Part shown: one piece after another, positions 46,105 to 54,558 of the stretch | Position numbering within the stretch: position 1 is the first letter of the stretch | How the letters are laid out: each line of letters opens with the position of its first letter | Source of the DNA: Flavobacteriia bacterium | GTDB taxonomy: Bacteria; Bacteroidota; Bacteroidia; Flavobacteriales; Weeksellaceae | Length of the DNA stretch: 64,000 nt | Direction of reading: 5' to 3' | Assembly (NCBI GenBank): GCA_015999765.1 | Contig: JAECQR010000003.1 | Location: 274,078 to 338,077 of the forward strand | Translations under genes and position numbers: made by a program | Notes under the pieces: model-generated | Told to the model about the DNA's origin: nothing | Seen by the model: the letters and a program-made list of their open reading frames with translations, nothing else | The model's database searches: none

Positions 46105-46271
46105 TTGGGATCGAAAAGTTGTTTATATTTCAAACTCCAAGAATGGAAATAGTTTTTATATCTGTCGTTTATAAATAATGTGTCCCTGTAGCTATACGAA
46201 TATGCCCAAATGTGGGTTGCTTTGCGTGATTTTGTCCTAAAATAAACGAGTTATGTCCAATTATTAAAATA

Positions 46272-47180
46272 ATGTCAACAGTAATAACAGAAGTCACGAG
46301 AAGAAACATTTTTGATTTTGTGCAGGTGGAAGGGTTTTGGTGGGCTGGAAGACTCGATGAAACTGATTTTCTATCGAGAATTTATAATCTTGAAGAGATG
46401 GAATCGTCCGATAGCAGATTTAAAAACGCTGCTGGTGATATTTGGCAGCATCGAATTAATAATCCTAGTGATTGGCACGATGACTGGATTTTCTATGATG
46501 ATCGTTTCAATTTGCTAAGGTGTGACGACTCTCAATTCTTAAATTTTCTCTGTGAAATGTTGCATCCATTGGTCCGCACAGATTTAGCCGAGGCAAATAA
46601 AATGCTCCAAATATTTAATGAAAATCTGAGAGCGGACAATTTCGAAATTGTAGAGAAAGCCCGAATTTCTGACAAACCAATATTTATAGGCCGTAGAAGT
46701 ATAGTCGGAAGAGAAGCATTGCAAAAGCGTGGTGAGCAAATTAAAAACATTTTTAATGCAGAATATGTGTCACAACAAATTAATTTGATGGAATCCTCCA
46801 TTGAAGCGTCCCCACATGTTTCAATTGGATTAGCTAAAGAATTGATTGAAACTTGTTGTAAATCAATTTTCTCGGCACGCCAAATAGAAGTAGATAAGAA
46901 TTGGGACTTGAGCAAACTTATGAAAGAGACAACAAAGCTGCTTAAGCTTACACCAGACGACATTCCTAACGAAGCCAAAGCCGCTAGTTCAATTAAGCAA
47001 ATTTTAGGTAGCTTGTCTGCAGTTGTTCAAGGAATTGCTGAAGTAAGAAATGAATACGGAAGTGGTCATGGAAAAGATGGGAAATTTAAAGGTTTACAAG
47101 CGCGCCATGCAAAACTTGCAGTGGGTGCAGCATCTACATTGGCTATCTATCTTTTGGAAACACATGAATTAAAAAAATAA
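46272..47180 (+). CDS. AbiJ-like abortive infection protein (HEPN)
   Basis: Probable anti-phage protein of 302 residues. The N-terminal part (TEVTRRNIFDFVQVEGFWWAGRLDETDFLSRIYNLEEMESSDSRF, split here for length in families as AbiJ N-terminal domain 3) is followed from about 145 by the abortive-infection C-terminal domain. That domain ends with the HEPN-type R259-N-x6-H266 (RNEYGSGHG) and GLQARHAKLAVGAASTLAIYLLETH. HEPN proteins of this kind are RNases activated in infection; the trigger is unknown. Codon use is AT-rich, as in the rest of the island. Confidence 0.85.
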   Translation: MSTVITEVTRRNIFDFVQVEGFWWAGRLDETDFLSRIYNLEEMESSDSRFKNAAGDIWQHRINNPSDWHDDWIFYDDRFNLLRCDDSQFLNFLCEMLHPLVRTDLAEANKMLQIFNENLRADNFEIVEKARISDKPIFIGRRSIVGREALQKRGEQIKNIFNAEYVSQQINLMESSIEASPHVSIGLAKELIETCCKSIFSARQIEVDKNWDLSKLMKETTKLLKLTPDDIPNEAKAASSIKQILGSLSAVVQGIAEVRNEYGSGHGKDGKFKGLQARHAKLAVGAASTLAIYLLETHELKK

Positions 47181-47303
47181 AAACTGGCTAATAACTAAAC
47201 TTTCGTTTCATAGGCTAGACAAGAAATGAAAGTGTGTTGAACAGGATCCTTAAAAACCACAATAATCAAAAAAACATCGCTCGAGCAATTTGAATTAATT
47301 AGA

Positions 47304-47360
47304 ATGGACGAAATCAGTTTAGATAATTATTTTGAAGTTGTGATTAAAGCAATCTTCTAA
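47304..47360 (+). CDS. Very short open frame in the gap after the Abi gene
   Basis: An 18-codon frame (MDEISLDNYFEVVIKAIF) has protein-like composition and may be the start of a decayed gene. Otherwise 47181-47442 holds nothing I can support. Confidence 0.15.
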   Translation: MDEISLDNYFEVVIKAIF

Positions 47361-47442
47361 GTATTATCCAAATTTCTATGTAAAAACTTTCTATTCAGAA
47401 AATTAGTTATAATTTTAGATAAATAACCATTATATACTTATT

Positions 47443-47700
47443 ATGCTCATAGTTGGAAATTACATTAAGAACATTAAATGTGAAAGTTTTTTGGATGTAG
47501 AAACTAATAGAATCAGGATAAGACCATTAGATAATCAAGGAATACCAACCGATCTTGTGATCGAATGTTTGAGAGAGTATAGAAAAACAAATGTATATCC
47601 ATTGGGAACTACGTTCTTAGCTGCTGATGTAAAAGTTTGTCAGAAACCTATTGGTAGGATCTATCTAAGAGCTAAAGATCAATTGTTAACCCGTTTATAA
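47443..47700 (+). CDS. Hypothetical protein, 85 residues
   Basis: I do not recognise the family. The protein is soluble, mixed alpha/beta by eye, with IRIRPLDNQGIPTDLVIECLREYRKTNVYPLGTTFLAADVKVC in the middle, split by no known motif, and ends ...IYLRAKDQLLTRL. It lies between the AbiJ-like gene and another unknown gene, on the plus strand, and precedes a minus-strand Gabija-like pair. A role in defence is suggested by location only. Confidence 0.5.
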   Translation: MLIVGNYIKNIKCESFLDVETNRIRIRPLDNQGIPTDLVIECLREYRKTNVYPLGTTFLAADVKVCQKPIGRIYLRAKDQLLTRL

Positions 47701-47791
47701 AAAGCTCCAATAATAATTATAAATTTCCATACTACTATTTTTAAGCATTTTATATATTTCTGGAAAACAAACAAGCTTAAGAAAGCACAGT

Positions 47792-48148
47792 ATGAAACAT
47801 TTTATTACGGTTCTACAATTTGATGATATTTTCCCAGATGAAGTAAAATTTCCAGCTGCTGAATATCTGCAAAGAATATCGACCAAGAATCTCTTGAGTT
47901 TGGTTGGGTTTTGTAATACAACGCCCTTGCCTAACTATTATAATTTCTTTTCTAACCCAAAAACACAAAAAGAAATAGAGCGGCGGGTCAATATATCCAG
48001 TCGAAGAATCGATCTACATGCTTCAAGAGCAGAAACTATCTCTCCATATTCTGTACTGAAAATTGCGGAAATTATTTTTTCGGATCCTGAAATTTTAAGA
48101 AATGGCCTTCCAAGTCACCTGCTTTTATTTTTTCATTTAAAGCTATAA
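47792..48148 (+). CDS. Hypothetical protein, 118 residues
   Basis: Family not recognised. Starts MKHFITVLQFDDIFPDEVKFPAAEYLQRIS and continues with a helical middle (NPKTQKEIERRVNISSRRIDLHASRAETISPYSVLKIAEIIF). No signal peptide or membrane helix. It ends 86 bases before the convergent UvrD-like gene. The gap to the preceding unknown gene is 91 bases, so co-transcription is possible. Confidence 0.5.
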   Translation: MKHFITVLQFDDIFPDEVKFPAAEYLQRISTKNLLSLVGFCNTTPLPNYYNFFSNPKTQKEIERRVNISSRRIDLHASRAETISPYSVLKIAEIIFSDPEILRNGLPSHLLLFFHLKL

Positions 48149-48234
48149 TAAGTTAGCCCCGTCAAATTTTGGAGGGAGAAAAAGGTCATATTTGGTATAT
48201 AAAACTACTATACTCATATCATAAATTGAGTATG

Positions 48235-50118
48235 TCAAGAAATAGCTACAACTTCGTCATCTGTGAACCACCCATTACTAATAACATTTTTCTTTAAATC
48301 TTCTGGTAAATTTGTATAGGCAACTATTACCAAACTTTCTTTAGCTCTACTACAAGCTACATAAAACAGTCGCATCGTCCTGTCTATTCCTGTTTCTTTA
48401 CCTTCATCTATATTTTTCTTGTCATTAGCGGTAAGTGGCTTTATTCCAAATAATTTATCGTAGCTAAACATAAACCCTTTAGATTCCTCATCATCGATTA
48501 TAACCATAACACGCTCAAACTCTAATCCTTTAACACCTTGATGAGTTCCAAATTTCGACTCTTCGTTAATATATTCATTATACTTTTCTATCTCGGCGAA
48601 ATTGGCTTTCAATGCTTCTTCCCAGGCTATCAAAACTTCATCATCTTCCGTTGCTTCACTATCTTCAATTTCAGCATATGAATCAACATTAACTCTTTTC
48701 AATACCACTTTTAATACAGATGGCATTTTAAATAAATTGGTTTCTTGTATTTTTTTCAGTATCTCTATTAAGGTAGGATGACCATTTTCATTCCATAAAG
48801 ACAATAATTCGTTGACCTTATCATTTGCAGTATGTAATAATTCTAATTTATTACCATCATTTTGTAATGTCTGCTTATCTATTAAATTCGAATGATGTTT
48901 TATGATATTAGCAATCTCGAATTTATTCTTCTTAATGTGAGCTTTATACAAAGGCAAAACTATTTTCGTAAATAAATTAACAGAAGATGAGGAACCGTCT
49001 AACAAACCAGTCTTTAACCTATCAACAGCATAAAGAGATGAAAAGAAGTTGGAGAATCCCATTCTCCTTGCAGCCATGTGATGCTCTAATGTTAAAGTCA
49101 TAACCTCAGAATCATTCCCATTCCATTTATCATCTTTTGTTGCCTCCCTCATTTTCTGGCGAATCTGTTCTTCAATTTCAAACTTATCGTTTGTGCGAGA
49201 AACCGCAAAGAATTTAACAGTTCCACCTTTATTTTCAATACGGGGAAATTGTTCCTGACCATCTATATCCTCTCTTATTTTATTTATAAGTTCAATTATT
49301 CTTGATTTTGAACGATGATTCATTTTTTTTGCTGGCTTAACCCATTTCTCTGGTAATCCTATTCCCAAATTTTCTTTCCCGTCTGTATAAATTCTTTGCA
49401 TAGTATCTCCAAATAATCCTAACGAAAATCTTTCTTCATACTGATTTTGAAGTTTAAATAATGCTTCTATGAACTCCTTTTTAGTATCCTGACTTTCGTC
49501 TACAAGGATAACAGGGTACTTATTTATTAGGATTTGTTTGAATAATTCTTTTGATTTCATAAAATCAGCAGTAATGGAAATTACCTCTGTATGATTTAAA
49601 GAATCTTTCGTTAGATTATCGCCATTTGGATTATATATGAACTTTTGAATAGTTTCCAGTGATAGTAGCCTTTTATTTTTGGATTCTATTTTTTTAGATC
49701 TGCCAATAGATGTCTTATTGTTTAAATCTTTACTTTTGGATTGTTCCTCCTCTAATTTTGCAATTTCAACAATCAAATTACTCTTTATCCAGTTTTTGAT
49801 ATCTGCCGTAAAGCTCTTTATTAATTCCCAACAGAAACTATGAATTGTACTAACATTAAATATTGAACTATATTCCAATCTATGAGTAATTTCATTGGCT
49901 GCTGCGTTTGTATATGTGACGATTGCTATTCTTTTATTTCTTAATTTATATTCTTGTCCAAACTCCTCTTTAAATCGAGACAGCACATTTACAAGTGTTC
50001 TTGTTTTCCCTGAACCTGCTCCTGCAAAAAGAAAAAAACTTTGGGGAGAGGACGGTTTAATACTTTCATAAATCACATCATCAACTTGAGCATCTATTTC
50101 ATTAGTATATTCAGTCAT
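48235..50118 (-). CDS. gajB: UvrD/Rep-like superfamily 1 helicase (Gabija GajB-like)
   Basis: SF1A DNA helicase or ATPase of 627 residues: Walker A GAGSGKT at 33-39, motif Ia TYTNAAANEITHRL, motif II VDESQDT, motif III/IV regions, and motif VI YVACSRAKESLVIV near the C-terminus. It begins 11 bases after the class 2 OLD nuclease gene on the same strand. That pairing is the known layout of Gabija, in which GajB acts with GajA on phage DNA. Length is greater than typical GajB (about 500), with a lysine-rich insert near 120-150. Alternative: a stand-alone UvrD-like repair helicase. Confidence 0.78.
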   Translation of the reverse strand: MTEYTNEIDAQVDDVIYESIKPSSPQSFFLFAGAGSGKTRTLVNVLSRFKEEFGQEYKLRNKRIAIVTYTNAAANEITHRLEYSSIFNVSTIHSFCWELIKSFTADIKNWIKSNLIVEIAKLEEEQSKSKDLNNKTSIGRSKKIESKNKRLLSLETIQKFIYNPNGDNLTKDSLNHTEVISITADFMKSKELFKQILINKYPVILVDESQDTKKEFIEALFKLQNQYEERFSLGLFGDTMQRIYTDGKENLGIGLPEKWVKPAKKMNHRSKSRIIELINKIREDIDGQEQFPRIENKGGTVKFFAVSRTNDKFEIEEQIRQKMREATKDDKWNGNDSEVMTLTLEHHMAARRMGFSNFFSSLYAVDRLKTGLLDGSSSSVNLFTKIVLPLYKAHIKKNKFEIANIIKHHSNLIDKQTLQNDGNKLELLHTANDKVNELLSLWNENGHPTLIEILKKIQETNLFKMPSVLKVVLKRVNVDSYAEIEDSEATEDDEVLIAWEEALKANFAEIEKYNEYINEESKFGTHQGVKGLEFERVMVIIDDEESKGFMFSYDKLFGIKPLTANDKKNIDEGKETGIDRTMRLFYVACSRAKESLVIVAYTNLPEDLKKNVISNGWFTDDEVVAIS

Positions 50119-50129
50119 TAGATCTATGT

Positions 50130-52280
50130 TTAGTTGATTAATCCTTGTTTGTTACTTTTTAATTGTTCTTCAATCCAATCTAATCCTTCTTTTATGTATA
50201 AGGGAGTTTTGATCTTTTTGGGATCTTCAAAATATAATACATCCAGGGCAAATTCTGCTTTTTTGGCTTGTTTATCGATAATGATTGCGTATGTTTCTTT
50301 CACTAATTCTTTCAAATCATCTTTCTTAGATGCCTCTACCATTTTTTTCAAAAGCCCCGTAGCATCAGCAATAACTTTAAAGCTATCCTTGTTCTCAATT
50401 ACCAATGCATCTTCAAATGTGTAGGGATAAACAATGATTTTGTTGCCCGCATTGTCAAATTCGATTCCTTTTTGATAAGCTACTCTAATAGGTAAATCTT
50501 TCTTTATTTTATCGTTGGAGTCTAAACTCAACAATTCATCCAAGGATTCTTTTTGTGGGTGCCAAGTTTTGAGGGTGTCATTATTAGTTTTGTAATTTTT
50601 ATTTATCTCTGGTTGACATTTCTTTCCATTATCGTAAGGATTGATAGAATCAACATCAGTAATAACCAAACAGATCAAACCTAATTTTTCAATTAAGGAT
50701 TTTAATCTATGTGCATGACTTCCGCCAATCTCTAAAATGGTCACATAACAGCTATCCAATAAACAATTTTCATTCTTTATGAAATGTGGCACGAGAATTC
50801 GTTCGGCAGGACCTTCTACTAAAATTACAGCATCGGCAAAAAACAAATCATTATGTGTTGTATTAAGATATCGAATTACAAATTTTTCCGTCTCTTTATC
50901 TTTTTCGCCAAAAGCTGATTTTAGACTAATCACTTCCGATGTGGGAAGAGCTAAAGAATTATTTCTTCTAAAATATCTTAAACTTTCAAATTTTTGGTGA
51001 GCAATGTAGCTAGAATGAGTACTAATGACTAATTGCGTTGTAAAATCTTTATTATATTTTAAATTCACATTATTACGCAATACCTCATAAGCCTTTTTAA
51101 TAAAAACCTGTTGCACTTGTGCATGTAAATGAGCTTCTGGTTCTTCTATTAAAATCAAGTGTAATGGTTCTATAACTTCATCTTCAGTTATTGCATTTTT
51201 ACCAACTCTCATCCATTCATCTCTAAAACGTATTAATTTGAAGATGATTGATATAAGATTTTGATATCCTAATCCATTATACTTTTCCGGCAACGATAAG
51301 TCCTTATCAAGATAATATTTTACCGCTGAATCGTGCTGAAGACCGTCAGCTGTTGAAACTTTAGTCGATAATTGGATTTGAGGATTGCCAAATCCGGGAT
51401 AATTCAATCCTTCAAGTTCTGAAAGAGATGTTTTAAAGCTTTCTTTTAAATTCTTATCAAAATCATCCTGAGCATTATTGATTGACTCTAGTGCATCTAT
51501 ATCTTTTTCAGTTGGGTCTAATGTCGGATTAAGATGTTTATCATAATAAGCTCTTAATTGTGAAGATAGATTCCTGCTATTATTTTCAACAGTTTCTGAA
51601 TTTGCATCACTGAATCCTCTTTGAGCATTAATAATATCTATTTTTATTAGACCTTTTAAAACATCTCCATCTAGCGCTATATTATTATCTAACAATTCTT
51701 GCTTTTCATCATACTTTTCAGGATCAAGCAAATAAGTTTTGATTATAAAATAAGCATTAAGTTTACGTTCACAAAAATCCCAAAATGTTTTTGGCCATAG
51801 TTTGAAATCTTTTCCCTTTTCTTGCGAAAGCTTGTTTGATTTATTATACAGAGTTATGAATTCTTTTATTAATACATCCATATCTCTAGGTTCAAATCTA
51901 AGCCTAATTCCTAATAGACCCCCTTTCCAATCCAAAGTAGGAATTATGTGACTTACATAATGAAGCTCCGAGTTTTCAACTTCAATCCATAAATCTAATA
52001 CTGGAAGATATTGCTCTAATAGTTTTATAGACTTATCTTCTTCCTTCAGCTCATCTGCTGTAATCCATTTTACTCCAATCTCATTTAAACTTTTCCAATG
52101 ACAAAGTGTAAAATCTTGGGGTTTGAAACTTTTCGTTTTAAGGAAAATCATCAAAGCATCCATTGCTGTAGTTTTACCACTATTATTTGCCCCTACAAAA
52201 ATTGTTTCTTTTTCAGAGAAATCTATTGTGCAAGATTGTAATTTTCTGAAATTTTGAATCTGGATAGAATTTATTTTCAT
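50130..52280 (-). CDS. gajA: Class 2 OLD-family ATPase/TOPRIM nuclease (Gabija GajA-like)
   Basis: ATP-regulated endonuclease of 716 residues. N-terminal ABC-type ATPase: Walker A GANNSGKTT at 30-38, an ABC-like YNGLGYQNLI (334-343), Walker B LILIEEPEAHLHAQ with E379/E380, and STHSS at 420-424. C-terminal TOPRIM: ILVEGPAERILV (E489) and VITDVDS (D542, D544). Class 2 OLD nucleases are defined by a neighbouring UvrD-like helicase, which is present. It is longer than the B. cereus GajA by more than 100 residues, with extra sequence in the 200-300 arm region and at the C-terminus. It starts 251 bases after the next AAA gene, so it may have its own promoter. Confidence 0.8.
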   Translation of the reverse strand: MKINSIQIQNFRKLQSCTIDFSEKETIFVGANNSGKTTAMDALMIFLKTKSFKPQDFTLCHWKSLNEIGVKWITADELKEEDKSIKLLEQYLPVLDLWIEVENSELHYVSHIIPTLDWKGGLLGIRLRFEPRDMDVLIKEFITLYNKSNKLSQEKGKDFKLWPKTFWDFCERKLNAYFIIKTYLLDPEKYDEKQELLDNNIALDGDVLKGLIKIDIINAQRGFSDANSETVENNSRNLSSQLRAYYDKHLNPTLDPTEKDIDALESINNAQDDFDKNLKESFKTSLSELEGLNYPGFGNPQIQLSTKVSTADGLQHDSAVKYYLDKDLSLPEKYNGLGYQNLISIIFKLIRFRDEWMRVGKNAITEDEVIEPLHLILIEEPEAHLHAQVQQVFIKKAYEVLRNNVNLKYNKDFTTQLVISTHSSYIAHQKFESLRYFRRNNSLALPTSEVISLKSAFGEKDKETEKFVIRYLNTTHNDLFFADAVILVEGPAERILVPHFIKNENCLLDSCYVTILEIGGSHAHRLKSLIEKLGLICLVITDVDSINPYDNGKKCQPEINKNYKTNNDTLKTWHPQKESLDELLSLDSNDKIKKDLPIRVAYQKGIEFDNAGNKIIVYPYTFEDALVIENKDSFKVIADATGLLKKMVEASKKDDLKELVKETYAIIIDKQAKKAEFALDVLYFEDPKKIKTPLYIKEGLDWIEEQLKSNKQGLIN

Positions 52281-52531
52281 TTGTTTTGTTTTATTAATAG
52301 ATTAAAGAAAAAATACTAAATTTCTATCCCGTACAAATACTCTAACATAGTTACCGACCTCTACAGCTTTGTACTCTATATCTTCGGTTTCAGAAATTTA
52401 AAAAACTCTGTTAACCCTTAAAAGTATCCTTCTAGAAACTCATTGCTGTTTGTTGAACAGGAACAGCTTGGAATAGCACTACTTGGCCTTGCTTAACTAT
52501 AATGTTTTAATACCCTAAACATAAAAAAAGC

Positions 52532-54421
52532 TTACTTTTCAGTAATAAACCGGTATATTTCAGCTGTCAATTCCTTTAGGTCTGCATTTTTCTGATATAC
52601 TTCCCAACTAAGCTCTTCATGCAGTAATATTTCGCTCAACCATCTTTTGTTTTTTAACGTTCCGTACTGATTATCATTATTATGGTTGTATTCTGAGCGA
52701 TTTAATAGGAATTGATGACCTTCTCTGCCGAGTTTCTCTCTTATTTCATTCAAAAAATTTCCTATATATTTCTTTCTGAACGCATTCATATTTACGCCTT
52801 TAAGGACATCATTAATTTTGTCTTCAACATGGGCTTGCCCTAGTTTTTCAGTTACATCCTTATTGCAAAAATGGATTAGAATGCGACTCCAAACTTCTTT
52901 TGGAAACAGATTTTCAATTTCGCGGTATTTATCAAGAATTCTGGGAGTAAATGTATCTGACTCCGCCTTCATTAACTTTGCTAAACGGGCATGTTTTGCG
53001 GAGCCTACCTGAGCATCATCGCTGTCTGCCAACAAAAATATTCTATTTGACAATGCTAAGGCTTTTATGTTTCTAGCGACATCTTCTCTCGAATGTTCAT
53101 CATCAACATTTTCGTTAAAAAAATAATGATCTATATTACTGCCAGCGTACTCAAAAAAAGCATAGTCGATATCTTCCTTCGGATATTGCTTCCTGTGAAA
53201 TTTACAGTATGATTGTAAAAAAGCTTTAATATAGTTTCTGTCTGATATACCCTCAACCCATATACTGCAGTTAGCCATGAAGACAGCGGAATTATTTACA
53301 CCAATATTCTTTAAAACTGAATTATCTCCCGCATTCACATTCTTAATAATAAGATGTTTTTCACGGTCCCCGGTAATTGTTGGTGAAAAAGAATATATAG
53401 AAACATTTGAAAGGTCAAGGGTTAGATCCATAAGGTGATTCGAATGGGTCGAAATAAAATACCTTAATTTCTTCTTTTTTAAAAACTCGTTCGACGTAAT
53501 TTGCTCCAAAAAAACGCGTTGCATTCCCGGATGCAGATTAATTTCGGGTTCGTCTATAAATATGTAGGTGCCATCTTCCGCCATAAATATTTTAAACAGT
53601 AGAATAATTAGAGCTTGAATACCGTCACCTAAATCATGCAGTTTGTATGTGCCTTTCTCTTTTTCAAATGAAAGTGTAATTTGTTCATTCGTATTTTTAC
53701 CTGACAAACTTTCTCTTTTATTAAAGTTAGCAACAATGTCAACTTTCTGTCCATTAAAAAAATTTTCTCCGACAAAGTCCTCAAAAGCTTGAAATTTTAA
53801 TCGTGTATTTCTGTCACTATTTCTAGAATTAAGAATTTCCTTATATAAATCCAGACCAGTGAATATTTCGATGCTATCAGACTGCAATTCTTCATAATTG
53901 TGTCTTATGGTATTTAAAAAAATATCATCCTCTATTTTATTAAACTTATACCTTTCACTACCAAGGCTACGTGGCGCATCACGTTGAGACACTTCATCAT
54001 ATAAGCTATGTGCTGAGCGTAAGACAGGAATAAAAATAACCTTGGGTTCTTCGTAATGTAATATTCCGCTTATTTTGTCAGGATTATTAATAAACGGCCT
54101 TCGGTTTTCTCGTGAGGTAATCACTCGGGGCAAATCCTTATTTACTTCGAATAGTTCTAAATCTTGACTGGAATATGAGGAGGAAAATCTAAAAGATTTG
54201 ATTAACTCGTTTGCTAAATTAAATTGTAATCGGTTTACATAGGTATAGGTTTGTGACGCCATGAGTTTTCTCATGAACAGACTTTTCCCGCTGTTATTTG
54301 AACCGATAAAAATATTGATATCATTTACTGCATCTAGTGTTATTATATCTGTTAAAATGCCATCTTTAACAATTTTATAAAATGGTAACTGGGGCAGCAT
54401 AAGATCAAAAGGACTCTTCAT
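52532..54421 (-). CDS. AAA ATPase with TOPRIM-like C-terminal domain (OLD-like, unknown defence role)
   Basis: Protein of 629 residues. The ATPase part has Walker A GSNNSGKS at 40-47, an ABC-like LGDGIQALI, Walker B TYIFIDEPEINLHPGMQ and the H-loop STHSNHL. The second part has TOPRIM-like features: IWVEGISDRNYIKAFL and FLLADSDDA. It thus resembles OLD/RloA-type ATPases fused to a nuclease-like domain, but is distant from the GajA-like protein next door (no UvrD partner of its own). It lies downstream of the DUF262 protein in the same direction (137-base gap). Confidence 0.75.
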   Translation of the reverse strand: MKSPFDLMLPQLPFYKIVKDGILTDIITLDAVNDINIFIGSNNSGKSLFMRKLMASQTYTYVNRLQFNLANELIKSFRFSSSYSSQDLELFEVNKDLPRVITSRENRRPFINNPDKISGILHYEEPKVIFIPVLRSAHSLYDEVSQRDAPRSLGSERYKFNKIEDDIFLNTIRHNYEELQSDSIEIFTGLDLYKEILNSRNSDRNTRLKFQAFEDFVGENFFNGQKVDIVANFNKRESLSGKNTNEQITLSFEKEKGTYKLHDLGDGIQALIILLFKIFMAEDGTYIFIDEPEINLHPGMQRVFLEQITSNEFLKKKKLRYFISTHSNHLMDLTLDLSNVSIYSFSPTITGDREKHLIIKNVNAGDNSVLKNIGVNNSAVFMANCSIWVEGISDRNYIKAFLQSYCKFHRKQYPKEDIDYAFFEYAGSNIDHYFFNENVDDEHSREDVARNIKALALSNRIFLLADSDDAQVGSAKHARLAKLMKAESDTFTPRILDKYREIENLFPKEVWSRILIHFCNKDVTEKLGQAHVEDKINDVLKGVNMNAFRKKYIGNFLNEIREKLGREGHQFLLNRSEYNHNNDNQYGTLKNKRWLSEILLHEELSWEVYQKNADLKELTAEIYRFITEK

Positions 54422-54558
54422 TATTTCTGGTTTATATATTTCAAAAAACGATTAAAGGAAATTTAGCTTTCTCAATGTCGTATCTTATCTCCTAACTTGT
54501 CGAACATTATTCGTATTATCTACAATCTGTGAATTATGCTGCTTACGCAGATAGGGCG

